Assembly: GCF_003254395.2 (NCBI RefSeq) | Contig: NC_037649.1 | Location: forward strand, 967,001 to 1,031,000 | Length of the DNA: 64,000 bases | Direction: 5' to 3' | From: Apis mellifera | Lineage: Eukaryota; Arthropoda; Insecta; Hymenoptera; Apidae | Shown: in pieces, positions 22,165-35,200 of the stretch | How the letters are laid out: each line of letters opens with the position of its first letter | How positions within the stretch are numbered: position 1 is the first letter of the stretch | The notes under the pieces: generated by a model | The model's database searches: none | What the model was told of the DNA's origin: nothing | The model's input: only the letters and a program-made list of their open reading frames with translations | Position numbers and translations under genes: made by a program

Positions 22165-25100
22165 TATTAAAGTTTTGTTTCTATAATAGCAAAAAAATTT
22201 TCATGAATATTATTTGAAAAGTATTTTTATTTTCCATTATAAAAGAAAGTTTAAATAGACATCCATTTTAGATTATAGTTACAAATTATTAATATTTTAT
22301 TAAAATTACTACAGATATTAAAATATTATTTATAAATACTATATAATAATATCAATATTATTACTTATTATTAATGTAAAAAACATTATATATTGTGCTT
22401 GATTAATATATACAATATATAAGATTTTCTTCTCAATTGAACATTACATATTAAAGTTACATACTTCTAAAAAAGATAGAAAAAAAGGTAGATAGTAAAA
22501 AAGATAGAAGAAATTAGAAATAGAAAGAAATTTTACAGGACAAAATTAAATTTATATTCCTGTATTATATTTATATAGTTTTATATATTTTTGTATTTGG
22601 AAAATGCAATTTAATATATTTTTTTAAAAAAATATATAATTTTTCTTGAATAAATTAATTTTATGAAAAATTTTTCACATAATAATATTTTTAATTATTA
22701 AATAATATAATAGAATTATATTATAAACTAAATAATTTACAAAATGTTTTAATTTTCTTAAAATAAAATGCAAGCATATCCTTTAATTAATCTCTATCTC
22801 TATTTAATTAATCTCTTTTATATTCATTCTTTTAAATAATTTCATTATTATATTCATTCTTTTAAATAATTATTTAACTATTTGTGATATAAAAAATGAT
22901 ATAAAAATTTACACATCTCTTTATGTGACATAAATATTAATATAAATTTTTAAATTTTCTTTATAGCAAAATTAATCATTTTTTTTTTAATTATAAAATT
23001 ATAATTTTCAATTTTCGCGAAAGTTTTTTTAAATTGTTTACATTTTTCATTCAATTATTTCTTTTTCATCTATTTTAGTAAAAAATAAAAATAACCTTAT
23101 TCATTCTATCTTTAACCTTTTTACATATCTCTGAAAATTGTTACATAAAATTGTCTTAGCTATATCATCATTATATATTATATTTGCTAAAAAAAATGTC
23201 AAAAAGAAAAAAAATTGATTATATACACGAAATTATGATATAAATAACTTGTAAAATTTATACATTTAATAATGTATTAATGATTGGAAAAAATGAATAA
23301 TTGCAAAAGATAATCATTTCTTTATTGAAAATAATAAAACAAAATTTTAGGAATACTCACTTAAAATTAAAAAAAATATGAAAACTACAAGACGCTTTTG
23401 CTATATTGTACAGGTCAATACAATTTAATCGATATTGAATATATATATATGTACATATATATATATATAAAGATATACTAAAAAGTGTCTTATGTTATTT
23501 ATTATGTGAAAAAAGATATGTAAGAATTTATGGTCTTTCTAAGAAGTCTTTACTATTACGAAATTTTCTAACATATTATTAAAGATATATTTTATGTAAT
23601 CACTAATATTTTAAAAAAATATATTATAATTTATATAATATATAATAAAATATAACTAAATTCTATTTCTAAAATTAATAAATTGATTTACAATAATCAT
23701 GTATCATTCAACCATTTCCACGTATATAAGTATACGTTAGGTATTTCTTTTGTGTGAGTGGTTATTGCACCATCGAGAACTTTCTGAAACTAGATCGAAT
23801 AAATTTAAAAAAAAAAAGTTAAAAACAAATAAAAGCAAAATTCTATACAATTTCGATCTGTTTAATAATAATAAAATATAATTTTTGTATTTTTAATATT
23901 TATATATAAAGATTTATACTAATTTAGTATTTCACAATTTTTAAATTTCCGTTTACAATCATATTTAAATATATATAAACGGATAAAAATTAAAAATATT
24001 ATACGTAAAATTAATTACATATAAATATTGGTTCAAAATTAAATGTAATTATATAAAATTTATACCTTTTATTTTGTAACAAAATTGTATTTTATGCAGA
24101 ATCACTATTCGTCCAACAGTCTCGTTTGCGAAGACGTATGAGAATGTTAACCGGTTCGATGGAATTCACCTTCTATGTAATATTTGCAACTGAAAAACAT
24201 CATATGCGCCATCTATAGTCAGTGCTGCCCTCTATGGAATATTATATTTTTTTTCTATCAGTATAATTTATTCTTTTAGAGAAAAATCAGTTTTATTTTT
24301 TTGACAGGTATTATTAACGATTGTTTTTACAAAAAGAAGAAGAATGCTTAAACATTAATAAATGTGTATATCTTATTATTTATAAATGAAAATTATAAAA
24401 TTATCAACTAATTGATAAATATATTATACATAGTAAAGCATTTGAATAAAGACAAATTGTATTTTAAAAAACAATATTTATTATAAATAATAAAATACAA
24501 TAAAAAAATCTCGAATATAAGTTATAATATAATAATTTTCGTGTGAAATAAAATATGTTTAAATAATATTATAATTGAAAATTTAAATAAATAATATTAT
24601 TAATAAAAAAAATTTTAAAGTCATAAAATTTTACATATAAAAAAAAATTTCATAAGTACAATCAGAAAGTTATATATGAAGAATAATTATATATAGATAA
24701 AATAATAGATAGAATAAAAAGTTACATGTAATGATTAAAATAATGATCTGTATTAATTTTTTTAGTTATTATTATATTTTTATTTAATTTTATAATCTTA
24801 TAATTCTTTAAATGAATTTTTCCTATAAATAAATTTCGTATCTTTTTTTATTTATATTCGAACAAAGATTTAAATTTATATATTCATTTTGTATTTTTTT
24901 TTAAATCTAATTAGATCATAAACTATTTGATATGATTATAATTTTTGTTATTTTTTAAAAATTAAATAAATAAAATTAATTAAATAAAATAAAATAATAA
25001 TATAATCAGTATTTTTTTAATTGATAATATTTACAATTATAAACAAGTAGTTTTTTTTCTAAACATAGATTCTTTGTTAAATAAATGAATAAATAAAATT

Positions 25101-25784
25101 TTATTATATATATTAAATATAGTAAATATAATAAATATGTATAGAATAATAAATGAGATGTATTTGAATGTGTATATTTATTTTGATAAAATATAATTTA
25201 AAACATAATATATTTAAAAAAAGTAAAGATGATTAAAATTTTTTTTAAACTTTTATTCATAAAAAAATTGCAGGTATTATTATATATTTTGTGGTATATT
25301 AATAATAATGAAAAATATTTTAAATGTACAAAGTTATTGTATTCTACATAAATGAAATATGTTTTGAACATTGTAACATATTATACACAATATTTTTGTA
25401 TGAGTAATTTGTCTTTAATAACAACAATTTATATAAATAATACATCTGATTTAAACTACAACGCCAAAAGAATATTACAATGATATTTGTATTTTACTTT
25501 TGGATATTATAATACTAAACAGATATTTCAATAGATAAATACTTTAAAAGTACTTCCTATTGTTTTCTTATTTATATGAATTATATATATTTTTGGCACT
25601 TACTATGTAAGGATTGTAAATTGCATTAAATTTAGTATATAGAAAATTAAAAGAATTTGACACAATTGACACAAATGTCCAAAATTTAATAATTCATCAA
25701 GATCAGCCTTACGATAATTTTTTGCATATTATTCTATAATTTTATAATGTTCTAAGAAAATTAAATATCTTTTGCATTATTAGG
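22165..25784. other. peroxiredoxin 5' UTR/intron and spacer to PTRHD1
   Basis: This is very A+T-rich DNA. The probable peroxiredoxin 5'-UTR intron spans 22181-23360, with an upstream non-coding exon starting at 23361 on the minus strand. G+C-richer patches at 23700-23785 and 24100-24235 could belong to an unrecognised transcript. The rest shows nothing. Confidence 0.5.
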
Positions 25785-26314
25785 ATGAGCGTGCTAGTTC
25801 AATATGTGATAGTAAGAGGAGATCTTCTGAAGACAATGAATTGGCCCGTTGGCGCAGTTATAGCTCAAGCATGCCATGCGTGCACTGCTGTTACTCATCT
25901 TTTTTATAACGATAATTACACACAAGCCTACCTTGCCAATTTAGATGTTATGCACAAAATTGTCTTGGAAGTAAGTATATCCAGGAACTATATGTATTAT
26001 AGATATTAGACGTCAATTTGAACATATTATTGTGCATAACTCTTGTGTATACAATTTTTAAAATAGCGAAGGAGTATGGTGACATTTATAATATATTCAT
26101 ATTATATATATGGATATATTTATATTTATATTAATGTTAGATTCCAGATGAGACCAGTTTAAATAATTTATCTTTAATATTGACAAATGAGAACATCCAT
26201 CATAAACTCTGGATTGAACAGCCTGAAAATATTCCAACATGTTTAGTAACAAAACCTTACCCAAAGGATAAAGTACAATCATATTTTAAGAAATATAAGT
26301 TACTTAAACTGTAA
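25785..26314 (+). CDS. Ptrhd1: PTRHD1-like protein (Pth2-type peptidyl-tRNA hydrolase domain)
   Basis: Exons 25785-25970 (62 codons, donor GAA|gtaagt) and 26141-26314 (acceptor aatgttag) join in phase 0 to 119 residues. The Pth2-fold signature is clear: YVIVRGDLLKTMNWPVGAVIAQACHACTA covers the first strand and helix with the conserved R-x-DL and AQ-x-x-HA. LVTKPYPKDKVQSYFKKY matches the family C terminus. Human PTRHD1 is about 140 aa, so this is slightly short. The domain belongs to the peptidyl-tRNA hydrolase II superfamily; true hydrolase activity of PTRHD1 proteins is uncertain. Start context is gATGAGC. Confidence 0.94.
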
Positions 26315-26386
26315 AAAGATATAATTTTGATTATATAATTATTTTATATGCTATTTTCTTCTACATTGTACATTATAATCAATCAT

Positions 26387-26392
26387 AATAAA
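26387..26392 (+). terminator. polyadenylation signal AATAAA for the PTRHD1-like gene
   Basis: A canonical AATAAA lies 73 nt past the stop codon on the coding strand. Confidence 0.6.
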
Positions 26393-26608
26393 ACTAAATA
26401 TTATAAAATAATAATTAATATAGTACTATGTATATTTTAAGAAATAGTCAATATAAAGTTTCAATATCTAAAAGATTTTTATTAGAAAAACTTACAAAAA
26501 AAAAAGAGAATTTCAAATTCAGTTTAGAAAAAGATAGCATTAACACGTATTCAATTATCAAGTAATAAATTAATCTCATAAATTTATAAATTTTCCCTTT
26601 TTTATTTT

Positions 26609-26615
<7 letters not shown>

Positions 26616-26658
<43 letters not shown>
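26616..26658. repeat. (TA)n microsatellite
   Basis: An uninterrupted TA run of about 20 units in the spacer after PTRHD1. Confidence 0.97.
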
Positions 26659-26660
<2 letters not shown>

Positions 26661-26971
26661 AAGTAGGAATCAATTCCATCTCAGGGATTTGCTATACGCC
26701 AATATGAAAACGATAGATATATACTTATTCTTTATTTAACAATACCTGATAGTATTGACAATGTGTACACGTTACTCCTTTGCTTTACAGTTGTTATTAT
26801 TACTAATCTAGATAAAAATTATGTCAAGATATGCATTATTAACTGATATTTGTATAAAAATTTTCCCTCAATGAATGTGCAAAAATATGCACTATTTTAT
26901 TAGAGTGTACCAAAGGCGATAAAATGACACAGGTACGCACATATTTATTGTGCGAATAAATGACACACATC

Positions 26972-26990
26972 GGGGGGGGGGGGAGGGGGG
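26972..26990. repeat. poly-G tract
   Basis: G12-A-G6 on the plus strand, within a region of low G+C. It could form a quadruplex. Confidence 0.95.
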
Positions 26991-27744
26991 AGATAAGTAT
27001 TAATCGTTCCTCGTTATAATAATCTTATCTCATTATTTTTTCGATAAAAATAAAATTCGAGTTTCCTAGATGATTGAACACGACGATTGAAATTTTTCAA
27101 TACAAATTTTGATACATCAGAAAAATTAGATTTTTTTTTTACAGATTTTTAGACATAATTTAAGAGAAAAAAAAGAAAAGATAATCTTAAAAACATAATA
27201 ATGTATAATAAAAGTAATAATCAATAATAAAAAATTATAATAATATAAATACATAATATTATAATTATGCTTAAATGCTTTTGGTTGGCACTTTAGCAAA
27301 CAAATAAATAGATTAGAAGAATAATTAATTGACTCGGAAATTTACTCGAGAATATAATACGTTCAAGGTAACATTATTTCGAAAGATATAATTTTTTTTT
27401 TTCTTTTTTTTTTATAATATTTTAAAAGGTACAATTTTCCTTTTCGAATTAATTTCCAGTTAAAAAAGGTAGGATAAGACAATTTGACAAGATCTCAAAC
27501 TTTTTACATTTTTTTTTTTTTTTTCTTTCTCGAAATTATCTCATTCGAATATAACGAACGAAGAGACAAATTTATTTTTCACGTATAGTGTTTATATATA
27601 TATATATATAAAAAAAAAAAAAAAAAAAAAGAACACACGTTGATAATAATATTAATGGATCAATAAATTGCCTATTGTTTTTAGAACTTTGCCTATAACG
27701 CTATGTTACGTTGTGCGAACGATATTTGATATAATTCGGTATTT

Positions 27745-27763
27745 TCTCTCTCTCTCTCTCTCG

Positions 27764-27810
<47 letters not shown>
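27745..27810. repeat. (TC)n/(GCTC)n/(AC)n compound microsatellite
   Basis: A run of TC units is interrupted by gttcgctcgctcgc and ends in ACACACACAC. Confidence 0.97.
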
Positions 27811-29028
27811 TTAGAATTAAAGTAATTTATAAATTACCGGTATTTACGTTTACAATTATAAACAAATTGTCGATAAAATTATGATGATGTCGTTTCTAAC
27901 CGAATTCCCGGTAGTAAGCTCTAAATATATGGTATTTATGTACACGCACTATTTGCGGACGCTAAACACTGTAAGTACACTTATTTACAACACCCGATGG
28001 CAAGAAGATTATTTCTGGCATACGCGTGATTATATATATATATATATATATATATGCCAAAGAAAGAAAAAAAAATATATATATATGTAAAAAAATATAT
28101 ATATTTCTTTTTCTCGTAAATAACTCGAGTTTTATTATTTCTATTAGTTCGTTAGTTAAACTGGATTTAAATTTTTTTTTGTTTTTTGTTTTTGTTTTTG
28201 TTCTTCTTTTTTCCTTTTTTCCTTTTTTCTTTTCCGTTTTTTCTTCTTTTTTTTCTTTTTTCTCTTTTCCTTTCTACGATGGAGTATACGCACACAGGTC
28301 CTCGAAAATATGTACTATCTTCTTTCACCGCTTAACTTGTATCACTGCCCTTCCTCCTTTTGCGCCTCCTCTTCCAGCCAATCGTGAAGGATGTTCCTTC
28401 TTCTCTGGGGATCGAGAAAGAGAGAAAAAAAAGGGATTCTAATGTAAAATATTTGCAAACAATGTTTCTTCGAAGCTTTTTAAGCGAAAAAAAAAAACTA
28501 TGTGATGAAGATTGTCGTAGTGTATTTCATTCAAAGACGAAGAGAGAGAGAAAAATAAAAAAAGATATGATCGCTTTGAAGAAGAAGAAAGAAAAAGCAT
28601 ACGCTTTCGAATTTTCGAACGATATATATTTCATTTTTTCCTCGTTAATATTTAATCAAAGCGGACAATTTTGCAAATATAGCAGGCAGCCAAGGGAAAT
28701 ATTGCCGTTTCATCTTCATCGTTGCCATTCACTCTTTTTCTTTAATCCTTCTTACTTTTTTTAAAGCAAAGCAAGCTTAAATTTTAATATTGTGATACTA
28801 ATTTGCAGCGGCATACAACATAAGTACAACGAAATTGGGATAAGGAGAGAATAAGTTTTGCAAGATTAATAATTTTTAATAATTTTAAAAAATCGTGTTT
28901 CTTCTTCTCTGTTATTTAGGTGTTATTTATATATATATAGCTGGCATGCATACAACACAGTTAGTATAACTACGGGACTTGCAATTACCAGGACCACGTT
29001 AGTTTGGGAGAGCAAGGTGAGACGAGTG

Positions 29029-29116
29029 ATGAGGGCGATGGCTGTGGTGGTTGTTTTGGTGGTTGTAGTTTTGGTGATAGTAGTGGTGGTGGTAGTGGTG
29101 GTTGTTGGTAGTGATT
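29029..29116. repeat. GGT/GTG-rich simple repeat
   Basis: The strand bias is extreme (G+T on the plus strand), with words such as ggtggttg and gtggtggtagtggtgg. It lies just past the collagen stop codon. Confidence 0.85.
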
Positions 29117-29137
29117 AGGGCAGCGCACAACGAGCGA

Positions 29138-29260
29138 TTATTGCTCGGCTAGGTTTCCATTCGGATCCGTATACTCCTCGTATTCCTCTTCCGGCTCCTC
29201 GTAATCCGTTTCTGCAGGCTCAGGACCTTCGACAGCTGGTATCGAGGTGCTAGTGATGTC
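29138..29260 (-). CDS. last collagen exon: acidic C-terminal tail
   Basis: The acceptor is tatgcttagcag. Forty codons then TAA; the tail is very acidic (YEEPEEEYEEYTDPNGN). Vertebrate MACIT chains stop soon after the Cys signature, so this tail is an extension. Confidence 0.82.
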   Translation of the reverse strand, partial: DITSTSIPAVEGPEPAETDYEEPEEEYEEYTDPNGNLAEQ

Positions 29261-32200
29261 CTGCTAAGCATACACGAGAATCCAAGCCTTTCCACCTACT
29301 TAGTTTCCTTTTCTTTTTTTTTTTTTTTTTTTACTCCCCAATCACGTCGAGCTTATTACACAGACACTTTTATCTCTCGTTTACACACCTACGCTTGTTA
29401 GTGTTCTTCTCTTCAGAAGGAAAGCAAAGGTTGATGATTAAATTAACCCTGTCACTTTCTCCAGATTATTGATATATTTTCATTTCCAAAATTTAATTCA
29501 TTTCAAACTAGGGTTAAAATAATCATGCCAAATGTACTCCAATTTCCCAATTATTTCAAAAAAAAATACTTACTATCTTAAATGTTAAATATTCACACGT
29601 TGGAGGAAAGGAAAGCAAAGATTGATGATTAAATTAACCCTGTCATTATTACTTTCTCTAGATTATTGATATATTTTCATTTCCAAAATTTAATTCATTT
29701 CAAACTAGGGTTAAAATAATCGAAAAATAATCATGCCAAGTGTACTCCAAGATAAAAATACTCCCCAATTTCCCAATTATTTCCAAAATAAGTTCTACTT
29801 ACTATCTTAAATGTTAAATATTCACACGTTGGAGGAAAGGAAAGCAAAGATTGATGATTAAATTAACCCTGCCACTGTTACTTTCTCTAGATTATTGATA
29901 TATTTTCATTTCCAAAATTTAATTCATTTCAAACTAGGGTTAAAATAATCATGCCAAGTGTACTCCAATTTCCCAATTATTTCAAAAAAAAATACTTACT
30001 ATCTTAAATGTTAAATATTCACACGTTGGAGGAAAGGAAAGCAAAGATTGATGATTAAATTAACCCTGCCATTGTTACTTTCTCCAGATTATTGATATAT
30101 TTTCATTTCCAAAATTTAATTCATTTCAAACTAGGGTTAAAATAATCATGCCAAGTGTACTCCAATTTCCCAATTATTTCAAAAAAAAATACTTACTATC
30201 TTAAATGTTAAATATTCACACGTTGGAGGAAAGGAAAGCAAAGATTGATGATTAAATTAACCCTGCCACTGTTACTTTCTCTAGATTATTGATATATTTT
30301 CATTTCCAAAATTTAATTCATTTCAAACTAGGGTTAAAATAATCATGCCAAGTGTACTCCAATTTCCCAATTATTTCAAAAAAAAATACTTACTATCTTA
30401 AATGTTAAATATTCACACGTTGGAGGAAAGGAAAGCAAAGATTGATGATTAAATTAACCCTATTACTTTCTCTAGATTATTGATATATTTTCATTTCCAA
30501 AATTTAATTCATTTCAAACTAGGGTTAAAATAATCATGCCAAGTGTACTCCAATTTCCCAATTGTTTCAAAAAAAAAATACTTACTATCTTAAATGTTAA
30601 ATATTCACACAATTATACAATTTATCACAGATTGACAAATGAGAAAGATTAATTAATTCAAACCATGGAGAAAGAAATTTGATAAATGTGGGAGGATAAA
30701 GAAAAGGAAAGAAGGAGGAACCGACGACGACGACGAAGTTGGTTAAGCCGTACGATTATAATTAATCGAAACGAATAGGGGAGAAGGTGGTGAGAGAAGA
30801 GATACCTGGGGTGGCCTCCAACCGCATCCTGCCAGCGGAAGTCCGTCGGCCCCTAATGGACAGGGAGCATCGAGGCCTGGTACACCCTGATCCCCTTTGT
30901 TGCCTTTGTCGCCTTTCCTACCCCGTTTCCCCGGCGGTCCCTGTATTCATACACGAGAAACGTTTCAGCAACGAAATGGCGTTGTTAAACAGTACAGGCG
31001 AAATTATTTTCGCGGACGTGCAAAAAAGGCCAGGCACACAAGATTAAAAAAAATCTCTTTATGCATAATAATAATAAAATCGATTAAAATATATGTGCAA
31101 ATGAGCATCAACGGTCCAAGATAAAGGCGTCGTGATATGTATACATATGTGTATATATATACATATATATACACATATGTATTGTCTTTTTATCGATTTT
31201 TCTTTCGTCGAGCGTTAGAACAAAAGAAACGTGAGTTTGGGTATCGTCTTAACTAAATGTTATAATACATTTCTTCGAGCAAGTTAAAATTAGTTCGATT
31301 TAATCACGCTGGTGGCAGCACACGCGTAAAAATTAATTTATATTTCTATATTTATCCATGATGATTTCTCTTTCTTTTTTTTTTCCTCGTTACATGCGTT
31401 GTGCAATAAACACAATATGTAATTCGTATCCATGTTAAACCGTCCTATTATTAAATTCGTGCTACAAAAATTTAAAGATTATATGAAACTTGATCGAAAC
31501 ACAATTAAATTGTCTATGAATAATTGATTAATATTAGTAAGGTAAACGTGAATCGATAATAGTTTATGTTAATAATGGTAAATCGATGATATTAGTGATG
31601 AATTTTTGTTTCTAGATTTCTCAGTCAATCGGAGAATTTTTCTTTCTTTTTTTTTTTAATGAAGAACTCGTTATGAGCTTGCTCGCTCGTCACAAACTAC
31701 GAATTGTTTTTTTTTTTTTATTTTTCCTTGCCCAATTATTTAAAACTGATTAGTCGAATTTCATCAATACTCACAGATTCGCCTTTAGCACCTTTCTCTC
31801 CCTTCGGTCCCTGGAATTGGTACGTCAAAGAATTTATTCGTTAAGTGACGGTCGTGCCTCTCTTTTCGTTTCTTTTCTACATGCACGATACGATATTGTA
31901 TATATAGAGAGAAGAACTTTTCTATATATATATATGTGTTATACAATGATTTTTCTCTATGCGAAACTTGCTCCCAAATGGCAACATACAACATGTGACT
32001 ACGATCACAAATGCGTGAAAGACTAATAATTAAAAGAAGCAAGCAAATGAAAGCTATTGATTTGATTTTGATTTAATTTTTGTGGACGATTTGTTTTTCT
32101 TTTTTTTCTTCTTTCTTTTTTCTTTTTGTCAGTTTTGTACATTCTTGAGAGAATTTGAATTTTATCAAAGTGGAGAGGATTGTGCGCTTCTCCCTCTCTT

Positions 32201-35200
32201 TGAGATTTAATTAAATTTTGAAAATAACTTTCTTTAGAGAAGGATGAGAGGTTAATCTTCATTAAGCGAAAGGATTCTACAAAGAAGAATTTTAGAAATT
32301 TTTAGAAAGTTTTGGTTAAATAAATGTTCGAGAAATTTTTTTATCCCAAGAAAAAAAGCATATGTACAAAACACGCATAGCTTTGAAAATTGTCACTTTT
32401 AACGTAAATGTACAGTGATCTGTTTTATTAATATTCCGACATGGTATGTTATTGGATTGATTGCTTTTTATACGAAGAATAAATTTATTCGATTTATTTT
32501 TTTTTGCTGTACAATAAATTAAATAATGGCGAAATTTAATAAAATTTTTGGATTACATTCGATTTATTTTATCATTAATTTAGAACGTAAATTTTGCAAT
32601 TGCATTACAAAATTTTACATAAAAATATTATTTAACTTTCGTCATATTCAATTTATCGTTTTGAAAAAAGCAATCAATGGAATAAAAAAGAAAAAAAAAA
32701 CAATGTCCGAATATTAACGAATGAACCACTGTTGTACACAAAAACTTGACTCTTTAACAAATAATATCTCTGACTATTAATTCCATCTTATATCCACTTT
32801 TGATTTTGAAAAAATTTTGTAAAAATTTCTCCATTTTAATAAAGCAAATTATTCGAATCGCCTTAATAAAATTTGAAACAGCTCGATCGAAACAGACTAC
32901 TACTATTGTATCTACTACTTCGTAACATTTGCAAATACTACGAAACCAAAAGATTATTTTTCAAAAAATAAATATTTTTGAAGTAGCGATAATAAATAAT
33001 CGATAAAATTTGCAAGAGTAAAGGGATGATCGTGCAACAACATATTTGGTGTGTTAAAGAGGGAGAAAGGCGCAAAACTTTTAATTTCAGCCCCCTCCTT
33101 TTTCGTGCAAAAGAAGTAAAGAGACGAATTTTGGGGCAGTCCCCGGGGTAGATCAGGCAGATGTATCGTCGTTACCCCGGGCTGGTTAGACTGTGTCGCA
33201 GTCACACCGAGGGGCGAGCGATAATCGAATGCCACTGTACCTCCGCGCCAGGAATTCCATCGGTACCCTGGGGATAAACAGAATGTGTCGTTGGGTGTCT
33301 CGAACGACATCGTAATCGAGTTTCAGCTCGGATGAAATATCGTTGTTCACGGTTAAATAGTTAGATCGGACATCGAGCCGTTTTGATAATAAGAGGATTG
33401 GACAACTTCGAACTTTGTGCTGTGATAGAGTTTGCAATTGTTTGGGAAAGTGTCGTAAAGTGGGGTGGATGGAACTAGAAAGAAAATTTTAACAAAAGAA
33501 ACAATAATCTTTTTTTAGTCCATTAAACCCTAGACTAATTCTTATTAAAATTAATAAAATTTTGAACCGTTATAATTCCGAGGATAGTAACTTTCGGTCA
33601 ACGAATGAACGATCGTTAGAGGCGCAGAACCTTCCTCTTTAAAATACTCTTTCATTTATCTCAATACGATTTTCGGTTGCCGAGATATCGTCGTGCAAAG
33701 AAAAAGATAATTTTTTATCGTTTATCTCCATCGTTCTCGTTTATTCGGGTCTTTCGCTCGTGCGTCTTCGTCGAATTATCGCAACGTACCTTAGAAATTC
33801 TATTAAAATTAGCAAAATTTTAAACCGCTATAACTTCGAAGTTGGTAATCTTTAGTCAACGAATGAATGATCATTAGAGGCGCAGAACCTTCCTCTTTAA
33901 AATACTTTTTCATTTATCTCAATACGACTTTCGGTTGCCGAGATATCGTCGTGCAAAGAAAAAGATAATTTTTTATCGTTTATCTCCATCGATCTCGGTT
34001 ATTCGGGTCTTTCGCTCGCGCGTCTTCGCCGAGTTATCGCAACGTACCTTAGAAATTCTATTAAAATTAGCAAAATTTTAAACCGCTATAACTTCGAAGT
34101 TAATAATCTTTGGTCAACGAATGAACAATCATTAGAGGCGCAGAACCTTCCTCTTTAAAATACTTTTTCATTTATCTCAATACGACTTTCGGTTGCCGAG
34201 ATATCGTCGTGCAAAGAAAAAGATAATTTTTTATCGTTTATCTCCATCGTTCTCGCCTATTCGGGTCTTTCGCTCGCGCGTCTTCGCCGAATTATCGCAA
34301 CGTACCTTAGAAATTCTATTAAAATTAGCAAAATTTTAAACCGCTATAATTTCGAAGTTGGTAATCTTTGGCCAACGAATGAACGATCATCAGAAGCGCA
34401 GAACCTTCCTCTTTAAAACTCACTTTCATTTATCCCGATACAATTTCCGATTGCCGAAATATCGTCGTGTAAAGAAAAGAGTAATTTTTCGCCTTTACTA
34501 TTTTTATCTTTGTCAATTAGTCTCAGATCTCTCGCGCTCGTCCTAATGGCCTATTTTAAGGTAGTGTGCAGAAAAAACAATGTGTCGCTCCATTCCATCC
34601 ATTTTCGCATCTCTATAAAAACTTTTTTATCTCGGTAACCGATCGAAATATCGAGATGGAACAAAAAGGAACGTCAAAGTTTCTTCTATTTTAATAATCT
34701 AATTACATTTATTGAAAATTCTCTTTTTCTTTTCACCCCATTTTACGTTAATTGAAAGGTTATTTGGCAATGATTTTTCAGTAACAATTATTGATTATTA
34801 AAATTTCTATAATTTCAATAATTTTTCAATTTATTGGGGAGAGGATACTTACAGGTAGGCCAGGATCCCCTCTTTCTCCCTTTGTCCCTGGTTCTCCTTG
34901 TGCACCCTGCAAGTATGAAGAAATATAACGAATAATGTGATCTGCCCGTACACGCTCGAACAATACCCGTTATGTTTTCAACCAGGACTTAATCTATGTG
35001 CCTGAATGTGATGAAAGTAGTGTGAGCGTAGTAATCGAGGATCCAAAAATCATAAATATAATGTATGGTTAAACGGGTCTCCCCGAGGATTGCTCACCTT
35101 CATGCCGTCTAATCCTGGTGGCCCCTGAAAGGCAGAGGAAACCTTGTCAGATTCATCGAAGTCACCTGATAATTAATATCGAAATATGCCGATTCAAGTG

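Larger units (their letters stand above)
26993..29137 (-). other. downstream flank of the collagen gene (probable long 3' UTR plus spacer)
   Basis: No coding frame is supported. The stretch has poly-T/poly-A, (TC)n with GCTC units and (AC)n at 27745-27810, (TA)n near 28031-28090, and a GGT/GTG-rich tract at 29029-29116. It follows the collagen stop codon and probably includes its 3' UTR; the exact end cannot be placed. Confidence 0.45.

Noticed and set aside
24100..24235. Minus-strand frame MAHMMFFSCKYYIE as first exon for the orphan terminal exon
   Set aside because: Its donor leaves phase 1 whereas the orphan exon needs phase 0 to keep its open frame.
32954..33437. Overlapping minus-strand frames around 33.0-33.4 kb that looked like a G+C-rich gene
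   Set aside because: They are not collagenous and lack supporting splice sites. The 27-nt exon GTDGIPGAE explains the only coding signal.
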